A program made the position numbers and the translations under genes. From a virus, in IMG/VR virus record IMGVR_UViG_3300042894_007649, positions 17,624 through 81,623 of that record: 64,000 bases of DNA, one strand, 5' to 3'. Shown in pieces: positions 7,530 through 15,906 of this stretch. The stretch's first letter is position 1; every line of letters begins with the position of its first letter. The notes beneath the pieces were generated by a model. It did not search any database. It was not told where the DNA came from and saw only the letters and a list, made by a program, of their open reading frames with translations.

Positions 7530-8676
7530 CCGTCAGCCATTGGATGCGTTGAAATACATCCAGAATAATCATCCAAATCCAGAAAATCTTTTCATTACAT
7601 TTACAGCAATTGACAAGGTTGGCATCAATCCGAAAAGTCAATATGATACACCTCTTGGAATTTACTTTTATCCATTAGATTATGTGGTTAAAAATGAAAT
7701 GAATGTTGAATTTGCTGGAAATCAGCCTTATATCAATCTTTGTGAATTTATAAGGCCAGACAAAATATTGCATATGAATCCTGATATAGAAAATCAGAAG
7801 GGATTGGAATTACTTGATATATTTCCAAAAGAAGAAGTTGATGCTGCGTTGCGAAGTATCGAAGAAAAATATGAATTGCGTAGCGACTATTCAAAATTAT
7901 GGCTTGTGACGAAAGAACTTGCTTCAGATAAACCTATATTGTGGAATGCCAATTTAAGAAAATGTGGCATTGATGGATTTGTAGATCATGGCACTAAAAC
8001 AATTCACAGAAGTGAGCCAACTCAAGGCGTTGTTTTAACAGGTACTTCATTAAAAAGAATACTTGTGATTCCACAGGTATTATTTAGCAAACAAGGCGAC
8101 AGTATACCAGTAAGAAAAACATCAATTGATATAAGCAAAATTCCTAAAAGAGATATTGAAAAATTATTTAAAAATAGAATCATAACCAATAGTGATGTTA
8201 TTAGGTTCATTAGTTACTCATCAGATAGAGATAAGGCTATAAAAATTATAATTCATTATAAAAAAGAATTATCTAGCGATAATGTTCATTGGATGTTTGA
8301 ATATGCTGTTGATAAAGATGAAATTGGAAGAGAATTAGGTCCAGACAATATCAATAAGTTGTCTGAGAATCAGATTGGTAGTTTAATTTATTCTCCAAAT
8401 ACCAGAAATAAAATACTAAGAATTATAGTTGGATATAGAAAAGAAATACCAAATCGTAATATCAAGTTTTTGCTTGGAAGTGTTTATTCTAGGCCTGAAA
8501 TAGAAGAGATGGCAGAAATATTAGGTTCAGGCAACATCAATAAATTATCTCACAATGATTTTTCTCAAATAATTGATTATTCATATTCAAAAGATTTATT
8601 GAAAAGCGTATTGAGAAACCATTATACAGGATCAGATTCACAAATAATTTCTTTACTAACCAGTGAGTACCAGTGA
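7471..8676 (+). CDS. Capsid-tagged ART-like protein with diverged helical repeats (paralogue 3)
   Basis: 401 residues, close paralogue of 6079-7452 through about residue 205: same tag, same GINPKS..YDTPLGIYFYP block, same D-G-F-V-D and EPTQ blocks. The C-terminal part (about 220-401) has fewer and more degenerate helical repeats (ELGPDNINKLS, EILGSGNINKLS). Ends in TGA, whereas the other two end in TAA. The conserved N-terminal domain with variable repeat tails suggests a constant enzymatic head and a variable targeting tail. Confidence 0.55.
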   Translation: MNFKQWLILSEAITVDGKEFRQPLDALKYIQNNHPNPENLFITFTAIDKVGINPKSQYDTPLGIYFYPLDYVVKNEMNVEFAGNQPYINLCEFIRPDKILHMNPDIENQKGLELLDIFPKEEVDAALRSIEEKYELRSDYSKLWLVTKELASDKPILWNANLRKCGIDGFVDHGTKTIHRSEPTQGVVLTGTSLKRILVIPQVLFSKQGDSIPVRKTSIDISKIPKRDIEKLFKNRIITNSDVIRFISYSSDRDKAIKIIIHYKKELSSDNVHWMFEYAVDKDEIGRELGPDNINKLSENQIGSLIYSPNTRNKILRIIVGYRKEIPNRNIKFLLGSVYSRPEIEEMAEILGSGNINKLSHNDFSQIIDYSYSKDLLKSVLRNHYTGSDSQIISLLTSEYQ

Positions 8677-8727
8677 TTAATCATTTATTGTTAATTGAAT
8701 AAAAATTTTATTATCTTGGGCCGATTT

Positions 8728-9201
8728 CTATGCTTTTTTTGCATTTGCTGATTTATTTTGTATATATTCAATTGCTATATTGTTAGCGAATCCCTTCATA
8801 TTTTCTGGTGTAACTGATTGTGGGTTGGCCGCAATTTTTTGCAATCTGGTTTGCACGAGTTGTAGGATTTCGTTTTTTGCTAATTGACTGAGCATTCCTG
8901 TTTTTTCGTCCCATAGTGAGTCATTTATGTCGAATATTTCTGCATTTGCTACACCTCCTCTTGTGGAGTCGGGTAGAGACATAGCTTGTTGTATTAGTTT
9001 TCCTGCGTCTTGACGATTTTTGATGAGGTTGAAAATTTGTCCAGCTATTTGTCCTGCTTGTATTATTGAATCTATTCCCAATAATCCTGTGACCATTCCT
9101 GCTGCTTGGCCAGCGACTCCTTTTGCAATTTGTCCTACTGTGTTTGTTTGTGTGATATTTGCTTCACGCATTTGAACATAATTTGAGAATGAAAGTTTCA
9201 T
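8728..9201 (-). CDS. Small capsid-tagged Gly/Ala-rich protein
   Basis: 157 residues. N-terminus MKLSFSNYVQMRE|A fits the tag with a cut after M-R-E (residue 13). Residues about 22-62 are Gly/Ala/Ile-rich and weakly hydrophobic (VAGQAAGMVTGLLGI, IIQAGQIAGQIF), possibly amphipathic and membrane-active; the rest is helical and polar with a lysine-containing C-terminus. It lies 16 nt downstream of 9218-9892 on the same strand. No catalytic motif. Likely internal head protein. Confidence 0.55.
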   Translation of the reverse strand: MKLSFSNYVQMREANITQTNTVGQIAKGVAGQAAGMVTGLLGIDSIIQAGQIAGQIFNLIKNRQDAGKLIQQAMSLPDSTRGGVANAEIFDINDSLWDEKTGMLSQLAKNEILQLVQTRLQKIAANPQSVTPENMKGFANNIAIEYIQNKSANAKKA

Positions 9202-9217
9202 AACTTATGTATTATTT

Positions 9218-9892
9218 TTATGTGATTATTTTTAGTTCTTCTTGTGACATTTGAAATGGATGGATTAATTCATAGAGTTCTTTTACTGCTAGTTTTATTG
9301 ATTTGGTGTTATCGATAGGTGCTGGTTTGATCCAATAGTCTTTTTCGACGCTCATATATTTTTTTATTTCTTTCATTACTTCTGGTTCGATGTCATCGAA
9401 TTGCATTTCGTAGTTGTTGTTCCATAGTATTAAGCCTGACAGGTGATCGATTACATCGAACCATTTTTTTTTATTATTTGGGTTGAATTCAATTTTTTCT
9501 TCGCATATTTCGTGATAAATTTTTAATATAGTTTCTCTTATTTCGTTTGTATTGTTTAGTTTTATTTCGTTTATGATTTCATCATTGATTGAGTCGAATA
9601 TAGCTTTTACTGTTGCTTCGTTCCATGCGTATTGTTTTGGTGGTTTATTTATTGAGAACATATCGTTGCATACGTTGTGTATGGCGACGATTTTTTGTGT
9701 ATCTGGCATAGAGAGGAATACGCTTGGTGCATTGCCGCAAAATTCTTTATCATTTTCTATAAGGTTTTGGAATGCTTTTATTGGGTTAATTTTTTCGTTG
9801 CAAATTTTTTGAGTTATTGATTTGACTCCGATCATGATTAATTGTTTATTTGTTCCTGATATTTGTTTGATTCCTAGAGGTGTGTTCCACAT
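9218..9892 (-). CDS. Hypothetical protein, 224 residues
   Basis: No family recognised. The protein has no tag, signal peptide or membrane segment and is rich in Ile, Asn and Lys, consistent with a compact helical cytoplasmic protein. An AAGGA Shine-Dalgarno lies about 9 nt before the ATG. It is cotranscribed with the tagged gene 8728-9201. Confidence 0.5.
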   Translation of the reverse strand: MWNTPLGIKQISGTNKQLIMIGVKSITQKICNEKINPIKAFQNLIENDKEFCGNAPSVFLSMPDTQKIVAIHNVCNDMFSINKPPKQYAWNEATVKAIFDSINDEIINEIKLNNTNEIRETILKIYHEICEEKIEFNPNNKKKWFDVIDHLSGLILWNNNYEMQFDDIEPEVMKEIKKYMSVEKDYWIKPAPIDNTKSIKLAVKELYELIHPFQMSQEELKIIT

Positions 9893-9997
9893 TTGCTTAT
9901 CCTTCTGGTTTAGAAGATTTTAAGCGATTTTTATTGTGGAAGCAATATGGATTTGTTGTAGGTTGAGAAAATTATTTAATAGTGGTGGCGATAATGC

Positions 9998-10037
9998 AAC
10001 AAAAAGGGACATGTTTTTAGGCATGTCCCTTTTTGTT
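9998..10037 (-). terminator. Strong (bidirectional) terminator after metK
   Basis: AACAAAAAGGGACATG (9998-10013) pairs with CATGTCCCTTTTTGTT (10022-10037) around an 8-nt loop. The T-run follows the stem on either strand; it closes metK and also insulates it from the downstream minus-strand genes. Confidence 0.9.
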
Positions 10038-10046
10038 TGGTTAGTT

Positions 10047-11174
10047 TTAGTTGATTTTCAGGTTAATCAATTCCCAAGGGAACTGATCTCTTCCGAAGTG
10101 ACCTCCTGTTGCCGTAGCCGAGTAGATAGGACGGCGAAGTTGGAATCGTTCGATAATGGCCTTGGGGCTGAGTGGCACATTATTTTGAACTAGTTTGGTC
10201 AATTTGGCATCGTCTCCTGTTCCGAAGGTTTGGACACGGACTGAGACTGGTTCTGCCACTCCGATTGCGTAAGATATTTGGACTTGGCATCTTGTTGCAA
10301 GTCCTTGAGCGACGATATTTTTAGCCACATGACGTGCTGCGTAGGCTGCACTACGGTCAACCTTGGTTGGATCTTTACCGCTGAAGCTACCTCCTCCAAT
10401 TGGGCAATCTGCGCCGTAGTTATCGACTACGATTTTTCTGCCGCTTAGTCCTGTATCGGCTCCGGGTCCTCCGAATGTCCAAAGGCCTGCTGGGTTGTAA
10501 AGCCACTTCGTATTATTGGTGATATACCTTTCATATAATCCAGCAATCGAGGGACGAACTATTTTGTGCAAATAATCTTTTAGTTCAGAAAGATTATTGA
10601 ATGTTTCTTCTTTGTGTTGTGTTGAAACAAGCACTGTGTCGATGTATTTTGGTGTTCCGTTGTCATTATAGGCGATTGTCACCTGTGATTTTGCATCTGG
10701 AAGTAAGGCAGAGTCAGATGAAGTCCTATCTGTTTCAAGTGCATTGATAGCCTTGAATGAAAGGTGGTGAGCGAGAGGCATGAGAGAAGTTGTTTCATCA
10801 CATGCAAATCCGAACATAATTCCTTGGTCACCTGCACCGATATCGCCATTTTCTTTGGCTACGGCGTTGGCGATTTGATCTGATTGGGTGTTGATGAGAT
10901 TAAGCACTTTGACGGTGTTACCGTCATAGCTTGTATCAGGATGATTGTATCCGATTTCTTTGATCTTATTGCGGACGATAGAGTCGATATCAACAGACTT
11001 GCTGCTGCTTACTTCTCCAGTGACGAGAACGACTTTCTTACAGCATGTCACTTCACATGCGACACGTTGTGTTGGGTCAACTGTAAGGTATGCATCGAGA
11101 ACTGAGTCTGCGATCTGATCAGCGACTTTGTCTGGATGGCCTTTAGAAACTGCTTCGCTTGTCCAGAGATACAT
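10047..11174 (-). CDS. metK: S-adenosylmethionine synthetase (MetK)
   Basis: 375 residues, close to the usual bacterial length of about 384. It makes S-adenosylmethionine from methionine and ATP in the cytoplasm. Family signatures are intact: SEAVSKGHPDKVADQI near the N-terminus (ATP/Mg site), GAGDQGIMFGFACDE at about 113-127, and the P-loop-like GGGSFSGKDPTKVDRSAAY in the C-terminal third. Good Shine-Dalgarno (AGAGGG) and its own sigma70-like promoter, so probably expressed early, unlike the late-promoter genes around it. Base composition looks visibly richer in G and C than its neighbours, consistent with acquisition from a bacterium. metK is uncommon in phages; a SAM decarboxylase-like gene lies 9 kb away. 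Confidence 0.97.
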   Translation of the reverse strand: MYLWTSEAVSKGHPDKVADQIADSVLDAYLTVDPTQRVACEVTCCKKVVLVTGEVSSSKSVDIDSIVRNKIKEIGYNHPDTSYDGNTVKVLNLINTQSDQIANAVAKENGDIGAGDQGIMFGFACDETTSLMPLAHHLSFKAINALETDRTSSDSALLPDAKSQVTIAYNDNGTPKYIDTVLVSTQHKEETFNNLSELKDYLHKIVRPSIAGLYERYITNNTKWLYNPAGLWTFGGPGADTGLSGRKIVVDNYGADCPIGGGSFSGKDPTKVDRSAAYAARHVAKNIVAQGLATRCQVQISYAIGVAEPVSVRVQTFGTGDDAKLTKLVQNNVPLSPKAIIERFQLRRPIYSATATGGHFGRDQFPWELINLKIN

Positions 11175-11184
11175 GATGTTACCC

Positions 11185-11210
11185 TCTTTTTGCGTCAGTT
11201 GATGACGTGC
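11185..11210 (-). promoter_or_regulatory. Leader hairpin just upstream of the metK ribosome-binding site
   Basis: In the metK leader CGTCA-tcaac-TGACG forms a small perfect stem immediately before AAAAAGAGGGTAAC and the ATG. It may modulate initiation; nothing in it matches a SAM riboswitch that I can recognise. Confidence 0.35.
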
Positions 11211-11230
11211 TTCTAAAAATGAACACTCAT

Positions 11231-11259
11231 ACCATAGATTAGTTTTTCTTGATTGTAAA
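11231..11259 (-). promoter_or_regulatory. Sigma70-like promoter for metK
   Basis: Minus strand TTTACA (11259-11254), 17-nt spacer, TATGGT (11236-11231), about 57 nt upstream of the metK ATG. Five of six -35 and four of six -10 positions fit the consensus. Confidence 0.55.
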
Positions 11260-11308
11260 GAAAAAATGTTTGGATTTATCTTTTTTTTTAAGTTTGTGTT
11301 TTTGGGTT

Positions 11309-11316
11309 CATAAATA
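11309..11316 (+). promoter_or_regulatory. Late-promoter-like octamer CATAAATA
   Basis: CATAAATA (7/8) only 4 nt before the ATG of the 52-residue gene at 11321. Confidence 0.45.
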
Positions 11317-11320
11317 GGTT

Positions 11321-11479
11321 ATGGGAAGTGATAAGGAAAAAGTAAAAATTCAATCTGTGAGTTGGTTGTTGGTATTTTTTTTAACACAAATAGCTAGCAC
11401 CGTTATTCAATATATTACTATTTATTTTTTAAGACCCATTTGGGATAATATTGTTAATTCTTGGGTTAAAAAGAAATAA
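11321..11479 (+). CDS. Small single-pass membrane protein (52 residues)
   Basis: Short gene in a gap otherwise left empty. After a charged start (MGSDKEKVKIQS) comes a hydrophobic stretch (about residues 13-38, WLLVFFLTQIASTVIQYI) and a lysine-ending tail (SWVKKK), a topology expected for a small inner-membrane peptide. No Shine-Dalgarno, but a late-promoter-like octamer abuts the ATG, and SD-led 11522-12163 follows 42 nt on. Holin-like or superinfection-type functions are possible but unsupported. Confidence 0.5.
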   Translation: MGSDKEKVKIQSVSWLLVFFLTQIASTVIQYITIYFLRPIWDNIVNSWVKKK

Positions 11480-11521
11480 TTATATTTATAATGGTTAGTT
11501 TTTGATTAAAGGGAAAATTTA

Positions 11522-12163
11522 ATGTCAAACTATGAATCTTTGACTGCTAAAATTAAAGAATTATACAATGATCTTAATCAGGCAAGTATGTCTGAGAAGT
11601 TGCCTCCTAGTTATCGAAGCTTGCAAAACAGTATAGGTGATTTTATTCATGGTCGTGGAGAATTTAAAGCAGTAACACAGGATGATGCTGTTGGTGCAGG
11701 TGGTGCATTTAGTTTTGATGCTTTCAATAGGGGTGAATCTGGTCGAAAGTCTGTTCCAACATTTGTTAGACCAACTGCAATTGGAAAGTTTGGCACATCG
11801 TCGGATAGTTTTGAAATCAAAGAACCAAAAGAGGTTCGTCCAAAGGTTGTGAAGAAAAAAAATGCATCTGGTGAGATTGATCCTGCTGATCCTGCTGACA
11901 TTTATGCTAATGTATCAAGTAAAGCGAACAATAGGCTTCAAGGTGAAGTTTATGGTCGTAGCGGCACAGGTGAAGATGGAGACTTTACTAAATTTGAAAA
12001 TCCAACTGCTGCGAGAGAATATTTTATGCAGCATTTTTCAGGAAAGTCAGCAGACCATCTTCATTTTGCACGATTTTTGAGGGCATTCAAGCATAGGGAA
12101 AGAAATATGCAAGAATCGTTCATTGAAACATTGTGCAGATACAATAAAAAACATTGGTTATAA
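11522..12163 (+). CDS. Hypothetical protein, 213 residues
   Basis: An AAGGGA Shine-Dalgarno precedes the ATG. The N-terminal 45 residues are helical and polar, followed by a Gly/Ser/Pro-rich disordered middle (about 50-150) and a basic C-terminal helical part ending FKHRERNMQESFIETLCRYNKKHWL-like (about 185-213). No recognised domain. The last 6 nt overlap convergently with the gene on the other strand at 12158. Confidence 0.5.
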   Translation: MSNYESLTAKIKELYNDLNQASMSEKLPPSYRSLQNSIGDFIHGRGEFKAVTQDDAVGAGGAFSFDAFNRGESGRKSVPTFVRPTAIGKFGTSSDSFEIKEPKEVRPKVVKKKNASGEIDPADPADIYANVSSKANNRLQGEVYGRSGTGEDGDFTKFENPTAAREYFMQHFSGKSADHLHFARFLRAFKHRERNMQESFIETLCRYNKKHWL

Positions 12164-12778
12164 TACTTCGGCAATTTCTTCTGGTTTTAAAGAAGTGGCA
12201 ATTCTTGCTATTTTGACGAGATCGATTCGATCATTTTCTGGGCTATCGTAGTAAGTACGATGTGCTGCATTAGCTGCAAACATATTGGCATCTACTGTTA
12301 TTGCCATGATACAAGATATAGCTGGACCAACGTATCCATCTTCTTCTTTTGTTGATACAATTTCAATTTTTTCAAGTTGTTGTCGCACAAGATCGGCTGT
12401 TTCTTTTGTTTTATTGTTTCCGAGCAAATAGTTTTTGGCCCACATTTTGAATGCTGTGTTATTGACTAAATGTGTGGCACATAATATAGCAAATGATATT
12501 CTTTGTTCATTTGTTGGTGCTTTTACATCTAATTTTTCGATAGAGGTAATTTTTCGACATTCGTAGCGAAGTCCGAAATTATTGGTTATTTCACCTTCAG
12601 CTGTCCAAATGCATGGGTTGTTATATCCTTCGTATGCTGGATTAAGTAGGTGTGCCAATATTGGATCAGTATAAGTGCTGAATAAATAATTTGGGTTATT
12701 TTGTTCATGGGTTATATTTTCGCTCCATTGGATATTGCCCCATGTTTTGTTTTCACCATCAGTAATTAGGTATTGCAT
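12158..12778 (-). CDS. Phage conserved protein (resembles the DUF7666-type family)
   Basis: 206 residues from the ATG at 12778; a TTG four codons upstream is part of the Shine-Dalgarno (TTGGAGAATAAC) and is not the start. Features are N-N-P-C-I-W-T-A-E-G-E (about 53-63), G-L-R-Y-E-C-R-K and T-N-E-Q-R-I-S-F-A-I-L-C-A, a pattern I associate with a widespread phage/bacterial family of unknown function (pentapeptide-like AEGE entry then a helical domain). Assignment from memory, function unknown. Its start codon overlaps that of the divergent gene 12777-13394. Confidence 0.55.
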   Translation of the reverse strand: MQYLITDGENKTWGNIQWSENITHEQNNPNYLFSTYTDPILAHLLNPAYEGYNNPCIWTAEGEITNNFGLRYECRKITSIEKLDVKAPTNEQRISFAILCATHLVNNTAFKMWAKNYLLGNNKTKETADLVRQQLEKIEIVSTKEEDGYVGPAISCIMAITVDANMFAANAAHRTYYDSPENDRIDLVKIARIATSLKPEEIAEVL

Positions 12779-13394
12779 GTTATTCTCCAAAACAATTAGA
12801 GTTATATTTTTTACAGTTTCATTTTTATTTGTTTTAGTATGTTACAAAAATTTCCAAACAATTCATCCGTCTTATTTTATGAATAATTTTATGGATTTAT
12901 TACAACAGCCTGATGATATAACTTGCGGTCCAACTTCAGCTGTTATGTTGATGAGATTTTATGGTATTAATTCTAGTATTAGTGATGTTAAGAAAAACAC
13001 TAGAACTGTTTGGTATTCTTATGATGGCAAAGACATTGGCATGACAGCGCCTGAGATGATTAGAATTTCTTTGATTAGTTATGGATTGAATGCTAAGTTA
13101 AACACTGGAAACATGCGTGATTTGAAGAATAAAGTTTCTTTAGGAAAACCTTGTATTGTATTGGTTAGGAGTTGGGAGTGGGGTTGGCATTATGTGGTTG
13201 TATTTGGTTATGGTGATGGTGTTATTTATTTTGCCAATCCGAGTGATGGAGAAGTTGATGCTCTTTCTTACAATGAATTTTTTAGAGCTTGGGATTGGGG
13301 TGGTGATTTGCAAGGAAGAAAGTGTAGTTGGTGGCAAGCTTTTTGGTTAAGGTCTATTGAAATTTATCCTTGTTCTTATGTTTATATTGATTGA
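12777..13394 (+). CDS. Membrane-anchored C39-like cysteine peptidase
   Basis: 206 residues from the ATG at 12777. Residues 7-22 are hydrophobic (signal peptide or N-terminal anchor, ending in Cys22). A papain-like C39_2-type domain follows: Q43/Q44...C50-G-P-T-S (nucleophile Cys50), G-W-H-Y-V-V (His138) and A-N-P-S-D-G (Asn154, the usual Asp/Asn position). C39-like peptidases cut after double-Gly leaders or act on small peptides; without a transporter here the target is unknown. It probably works in the host periplasm or at the membrane. An ATG at 12879 would give a form without the anchor. Confidence 0.65.
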   Translation: MLFSKTIRVIFFTVSFLFVLVCYKNFQTIHPSYFMNNFMDLLQQPDDITCGPTSAVMLMRFYGINSSISDVKKNTRTVWYSYDGKDIGMTAPEMIRISLISYGLNAKLNTGNMRDLKNKVSLGKPCIVLVRSWEWGWHYVVVFGYGDGVIYFANPSDGEVDALSYNEFFRAWDWGGDLQGRKCSWWQAFWLRSIEIYPCSYVYID

Positions 13395-13418
13395 CATATA
13401 TATAATTGTCAAATTTTT
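13391..13418 (+). terminator. Weak AT-rich hairpin with T-run
   Basis: TTGACA (13391-13396) pairs with TGTCAA (13407-13412), followed by TTTTT (13414-13418). It overlaps the preceding stop codon and is followed at once by the GAGG ribosome-binding site of the next gene, so it could attenuate rather than fully terminate. Confidence 0.35.
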
Positions 13419-13429
13419 GAGGTAATCAG

Positions 13430-14350
13430 ATGAAATATTTGGCTGTTTTTCTTGTTGTTATTTTTGCTGTTATTTTTTTCTGGCCACAGTCGCCAGAAAA
13501 AGAAAAATTGGTTGAAAGAACATTTGAAGTATCGGATTTTAAAATATCAGATTCCAGTTGGAAAAAGTACAATCCTTTAAGAGAAGTTAGAGATCCTGCT
13601 CTTGGTGTTATTCTTGGTGACTTGGAGAGTCACATTGCGAAGGAACACAAATATTTTGATACAAATAAAATCACTTGGGCGCATCAAGTGTCTCATGGAA
13701 TAAATGCAAATTTAAGAAATAGAATTCAGGACAAAGAATTGTGCAATTGTTTTTATGTTTTGCGTGATCGATACATTAGTTTGCGTGAGCCTAATATTTC
13801 TATTAGAGACATTGCTTTAGAGGTTCCTGAAAAATTGCGTGGTCCTAGTTTTAACATGTATTTAGTTGATTCAATGGACAGATGGAATGATAAGCCTCTT
13901 TATATTTTTGATGAATGGGTTGCATTTACTAATGGTGCTGAAGTTGGCAAGGAGTTAAATTTTGAAGGTTGGTATTTTGAGTTATTTCAAGCTCATAATT
14001 TCAATGTTTACTGTTTGTATTTAGCTATGGTTGTGAATAGGGATGTTAGCAATTACAATGATATGGAAATGAAAAAGTTTTTACGCTGGAATATTGAGCG
14101 TGTTTTTATGATAAGTAATCCTAGTGATAGAGATGAAATTGACAAAGATATTTTGAAAAAAACAGTAAGCTTTAACAGTAATCATTTTTGTCCGCATTGT
14201 AGAATTGATGGATCTGGTTCTAAGTTCGATTTAAATCGCAGCAAAGAATACGTCAAAATGATTCGCAATTCTCCAGAAGCTGAAAAGCTACGACAATTTG
14301 CAAAAGAATATTTTGGTGAAGATTGGTGTAAAAAGACATATGGTTTTTAA
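13430..14350 (+). CDS. Secreted or anchored protein with degenerate HxxxH site
   Basis: 306 residues with GAGG Shine-Dalgarno. Residues 3-18 form a signal anchor (LAVFLVVIFAVIFFW). W-A-H-Q-V-S-H-G-I-N (83-92) has the spacing of an HExxH zinc helix but Gln86 replaces the catalytic Glu; F-D-E-W-V-A-F-T-N-G (160-169) is a plausible third-ligand helix. Near residue 253 H-F-C-P-H-C adds a CxxC. Likely an exported metallopeptidase-like fold that has lost, or never had, peptidase activity. Sits behind the anchored C39-like gene, perhaps as an envelope-acting pair. Confidence 0.5.
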   Translation: MKYLAVFLVVIFAVIFFWPQSPEKEKLVERTFEVSDFKISDSSWKKYNPLREVRDPALGVILGDLESHIAKEHKYFDTNKITWAHQVSHGINANLRNRIQDKELCNCFYVLRDRYISLREPNISIRDIALEVPEKLRGPSFNMYLVDSMDRWNDKPLYIFDEWVAFTNGAEVGKELNFEGWYFELFQAHNFNVYCLYLAMVVNRDVSNYNDMEMKKFLRWNIERVFMISNPSDRDEIDKDILKKTVSFNSNHFCPHCRIDGSGSKFDLNRSKEYVKMIRNSPEAEKLRQFAKEYFGEDWCKKTYGF

Positions 14351-14375
14351 TCATATTGACAAATTAATCATTATT

Positions 14376-15839
14376 TCACTTTAATTTGATGATATTTTTA
14401 CCGTCAAATTTCCATTCAGGTGTTCCATCTGAACCGTAGAACATATGATCACTCTTATTGTAATAGTTGGTGGTAGGAAGGTTTCCGCCAAACTGAGAAG
14501 TATCTGTTCCATGAGGTAAAGAACTCATTTTCAGGCTATGATTATTTCCTCCAAAAGCACGTTTGATTGCACTGAATAAACTTCTTGTTTCAGCTTTGTC
14601 TTGGAGGTCGGCAAGTGATCTTCCAAATCTATCATAACCAGTTGGTCTGTCGGCAGCATTTTTAATTTCATCGGCAAGTCTTTGCTTATCAATATCACTA
14701 TCAGGAATGAACTTATGACGGTGATCTATTGGAGGTTCGTTTCCAGTTTCATTGTCTATTCTTCCAGATTGAAAACCATGAACTGGTCCCGGTGATGGTG
14801 GTCCTTCTTGTGCTTGGTCAAAGTCGCCAGATGATTCGCTACCATCTGAAAAGTCGCCTGATCCTTTTTCAAGAGCTATATTGCTAACAGTGTTATGAAT
14901 TTCTTCTGCTGGCACATTTGCAATTACTGATGCTATTTTATCTGATACAGCTTGAACAAGATCATGGGAAATTTTTCCAACAAAGCCACCTGTGGCCATA
15001 GACACTCCAACTATTGCGGCCATTTTAACTGCTTCTCGTGGATTTTTAGTTATAAATTGAAAAATTTCACCAATACGATCTTTAAGTGCAACTAAAAGAT
15101 TTTTGAAGAAACCATAAACGCCGCCAGTCATTCTTCCTAAGAATTTACCAGCACCTTCCCAACTTTCATCTATTTCAAGCCATTCTTTAAAAGAAATATG
15201 TTCTATTTCTAGTTTTTGATTAGAAAAAGTAGTTCCTGTTAAGTTTTTTCCATATCCAGTTGTTGCTGCAAAATTATCAACACTTACAGGTTTTTGAGGA
15301 AATGTTTTAACTTGAGTTGGACTAGCCATTGGACTTGGACTAGCCATTGGACTTGGACTAGCCATTGGACTTGGAGTTCCAGTTACTGGAGTTGGACCCG
15401 CCATTGGAGTTGTTGGAGGTGTTTTTTGATTAGCGGGAATATTAGCATTTTTATTATTTCCTGCTGCTAGATCAAAAGACATGTCAACTAATCCTCCGAC
15501 TCCTTTGCTAATTGCTAGATTTAAATATTTTCTAGAAAAATACATAGCTGCTATCATTGGCATAGCGGAAGCGCCGCCAGAAGCTCCTGCCATAACTAGA
15601 GCCAATGTTACAGGCAAAGACAATCCAGTATTTTTGCTTAAATAATCAGCTAAACCTTTTGTTTTTTGTATTAATAATTGAGCAGCACCTTCTAAATGAT
15701 CAAAACTTTTTCCTCCAAATTCAGATCCTTGATCGAAACCTTGTCCAAATCCAGTAAAAAATTTAGAAAAAGATTCATCATACATTTCTTCAAAATCATC
15801 TGAAATATTTCTTTTATAATATAAGTCTAATGTATCCAT
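14376..15839 (-). CDS. Membrane-active Gly/Ala-rich virion protein with internal processing tag (paralogue of 1616-2953)
   Basis: 487 residues from the ATG at 15839; TATAAATA lies 5 nt upstream, inside the seven extra codons of the longest frame, so the shorter start is preferred. Hydrophobic Gly/Ala-rich segments at about 73-105 and 267-285; a Pro-rich linker with P-S-P-M-A-S repeats (about 145-180); an internal tag ISFKEWLEIDE at about 215-225, with a candidate cut after I-D-E; then a Gly/Ser/Asp-rich tail with a short folded end. Layout matches 1616-2953. Interpretation: a head protein processed internally, with membrane-inserting parts. No enzyme motif. Confidence 0.6.
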   Translation of the reverse strand: MDTLDLYYKRNISDDFEEMYDESFSKFFTGFGQGFDQGSEFGGKSFDHLEGAAQLLIQKTKGLADYLSKNTGLSLPVTLALVMAGASGGASAMPMIAAMYFSRKYLNLAISKGVGGLVDMSFDLAAGNNKNANIPANQKTPPTTPMAGPTPVTGTPSPMASPSPMASPSPMASPTQVKTFPQKPVSVDNFAATTGYGKNLTGTTFSNQKLEIEHISFKEWLEIDESWEGAGKFLGRMTGGVYGFFKNLLVALKDRIGEIFQFITKNPREAVKMAAIVGVSMATGGFVGKISHDLVQAVSDKIASVIANVPAEEIHNTVSNIALEKGSGDFSDGSESSGDFDQAQEGPPSPGPVHGFQSGRIDNETGNEPPIDHRHKFIPDSDIDKQRLADEIKNAADRPTGYDRFGRSLADLQDKAETRSLFSAIKRAFGGNNHSLKMSSLPHGTDTSQFGGNLPTTNYYNKSDHMFYGSDGTPEWKFDGKNIIKLK

Positions 15840-15844
15840 ACAAT

Positions 15845-15852
15845 TATTTATA
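15845..15852 (-). promoter_or_regulatory. Late promoter octamer TATAAATA
   Basis: Exact minus-strand TATAAATA, 5 nt before the ATG at 15839; supports that start and a leaderless late transcript. Confidence 0.65.
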
Positions 15853-15906
15853 GATGCCATTAAACTTTTAACAAAGAAAATTGTTTTTTAATATGCTATT
15901 TTTTCA

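Noticed and set aside
9936-10193. Plus-strand frame across the metK terminator
   Set aside because: Crosses a strong terminator and the antisense end of metK; no Shine-Dalgarno for its GTG.
11480-11495. TATAAATA on the minus strand near 11490
   Set aside because: The nearest minus-strand gene (metK) is 300 nt away, has its own sigma70-like promoter, and a plus-strand gene lies between; likely chance in AT-rich DNA. A similar minus-strand match near 60888 was dropped too.
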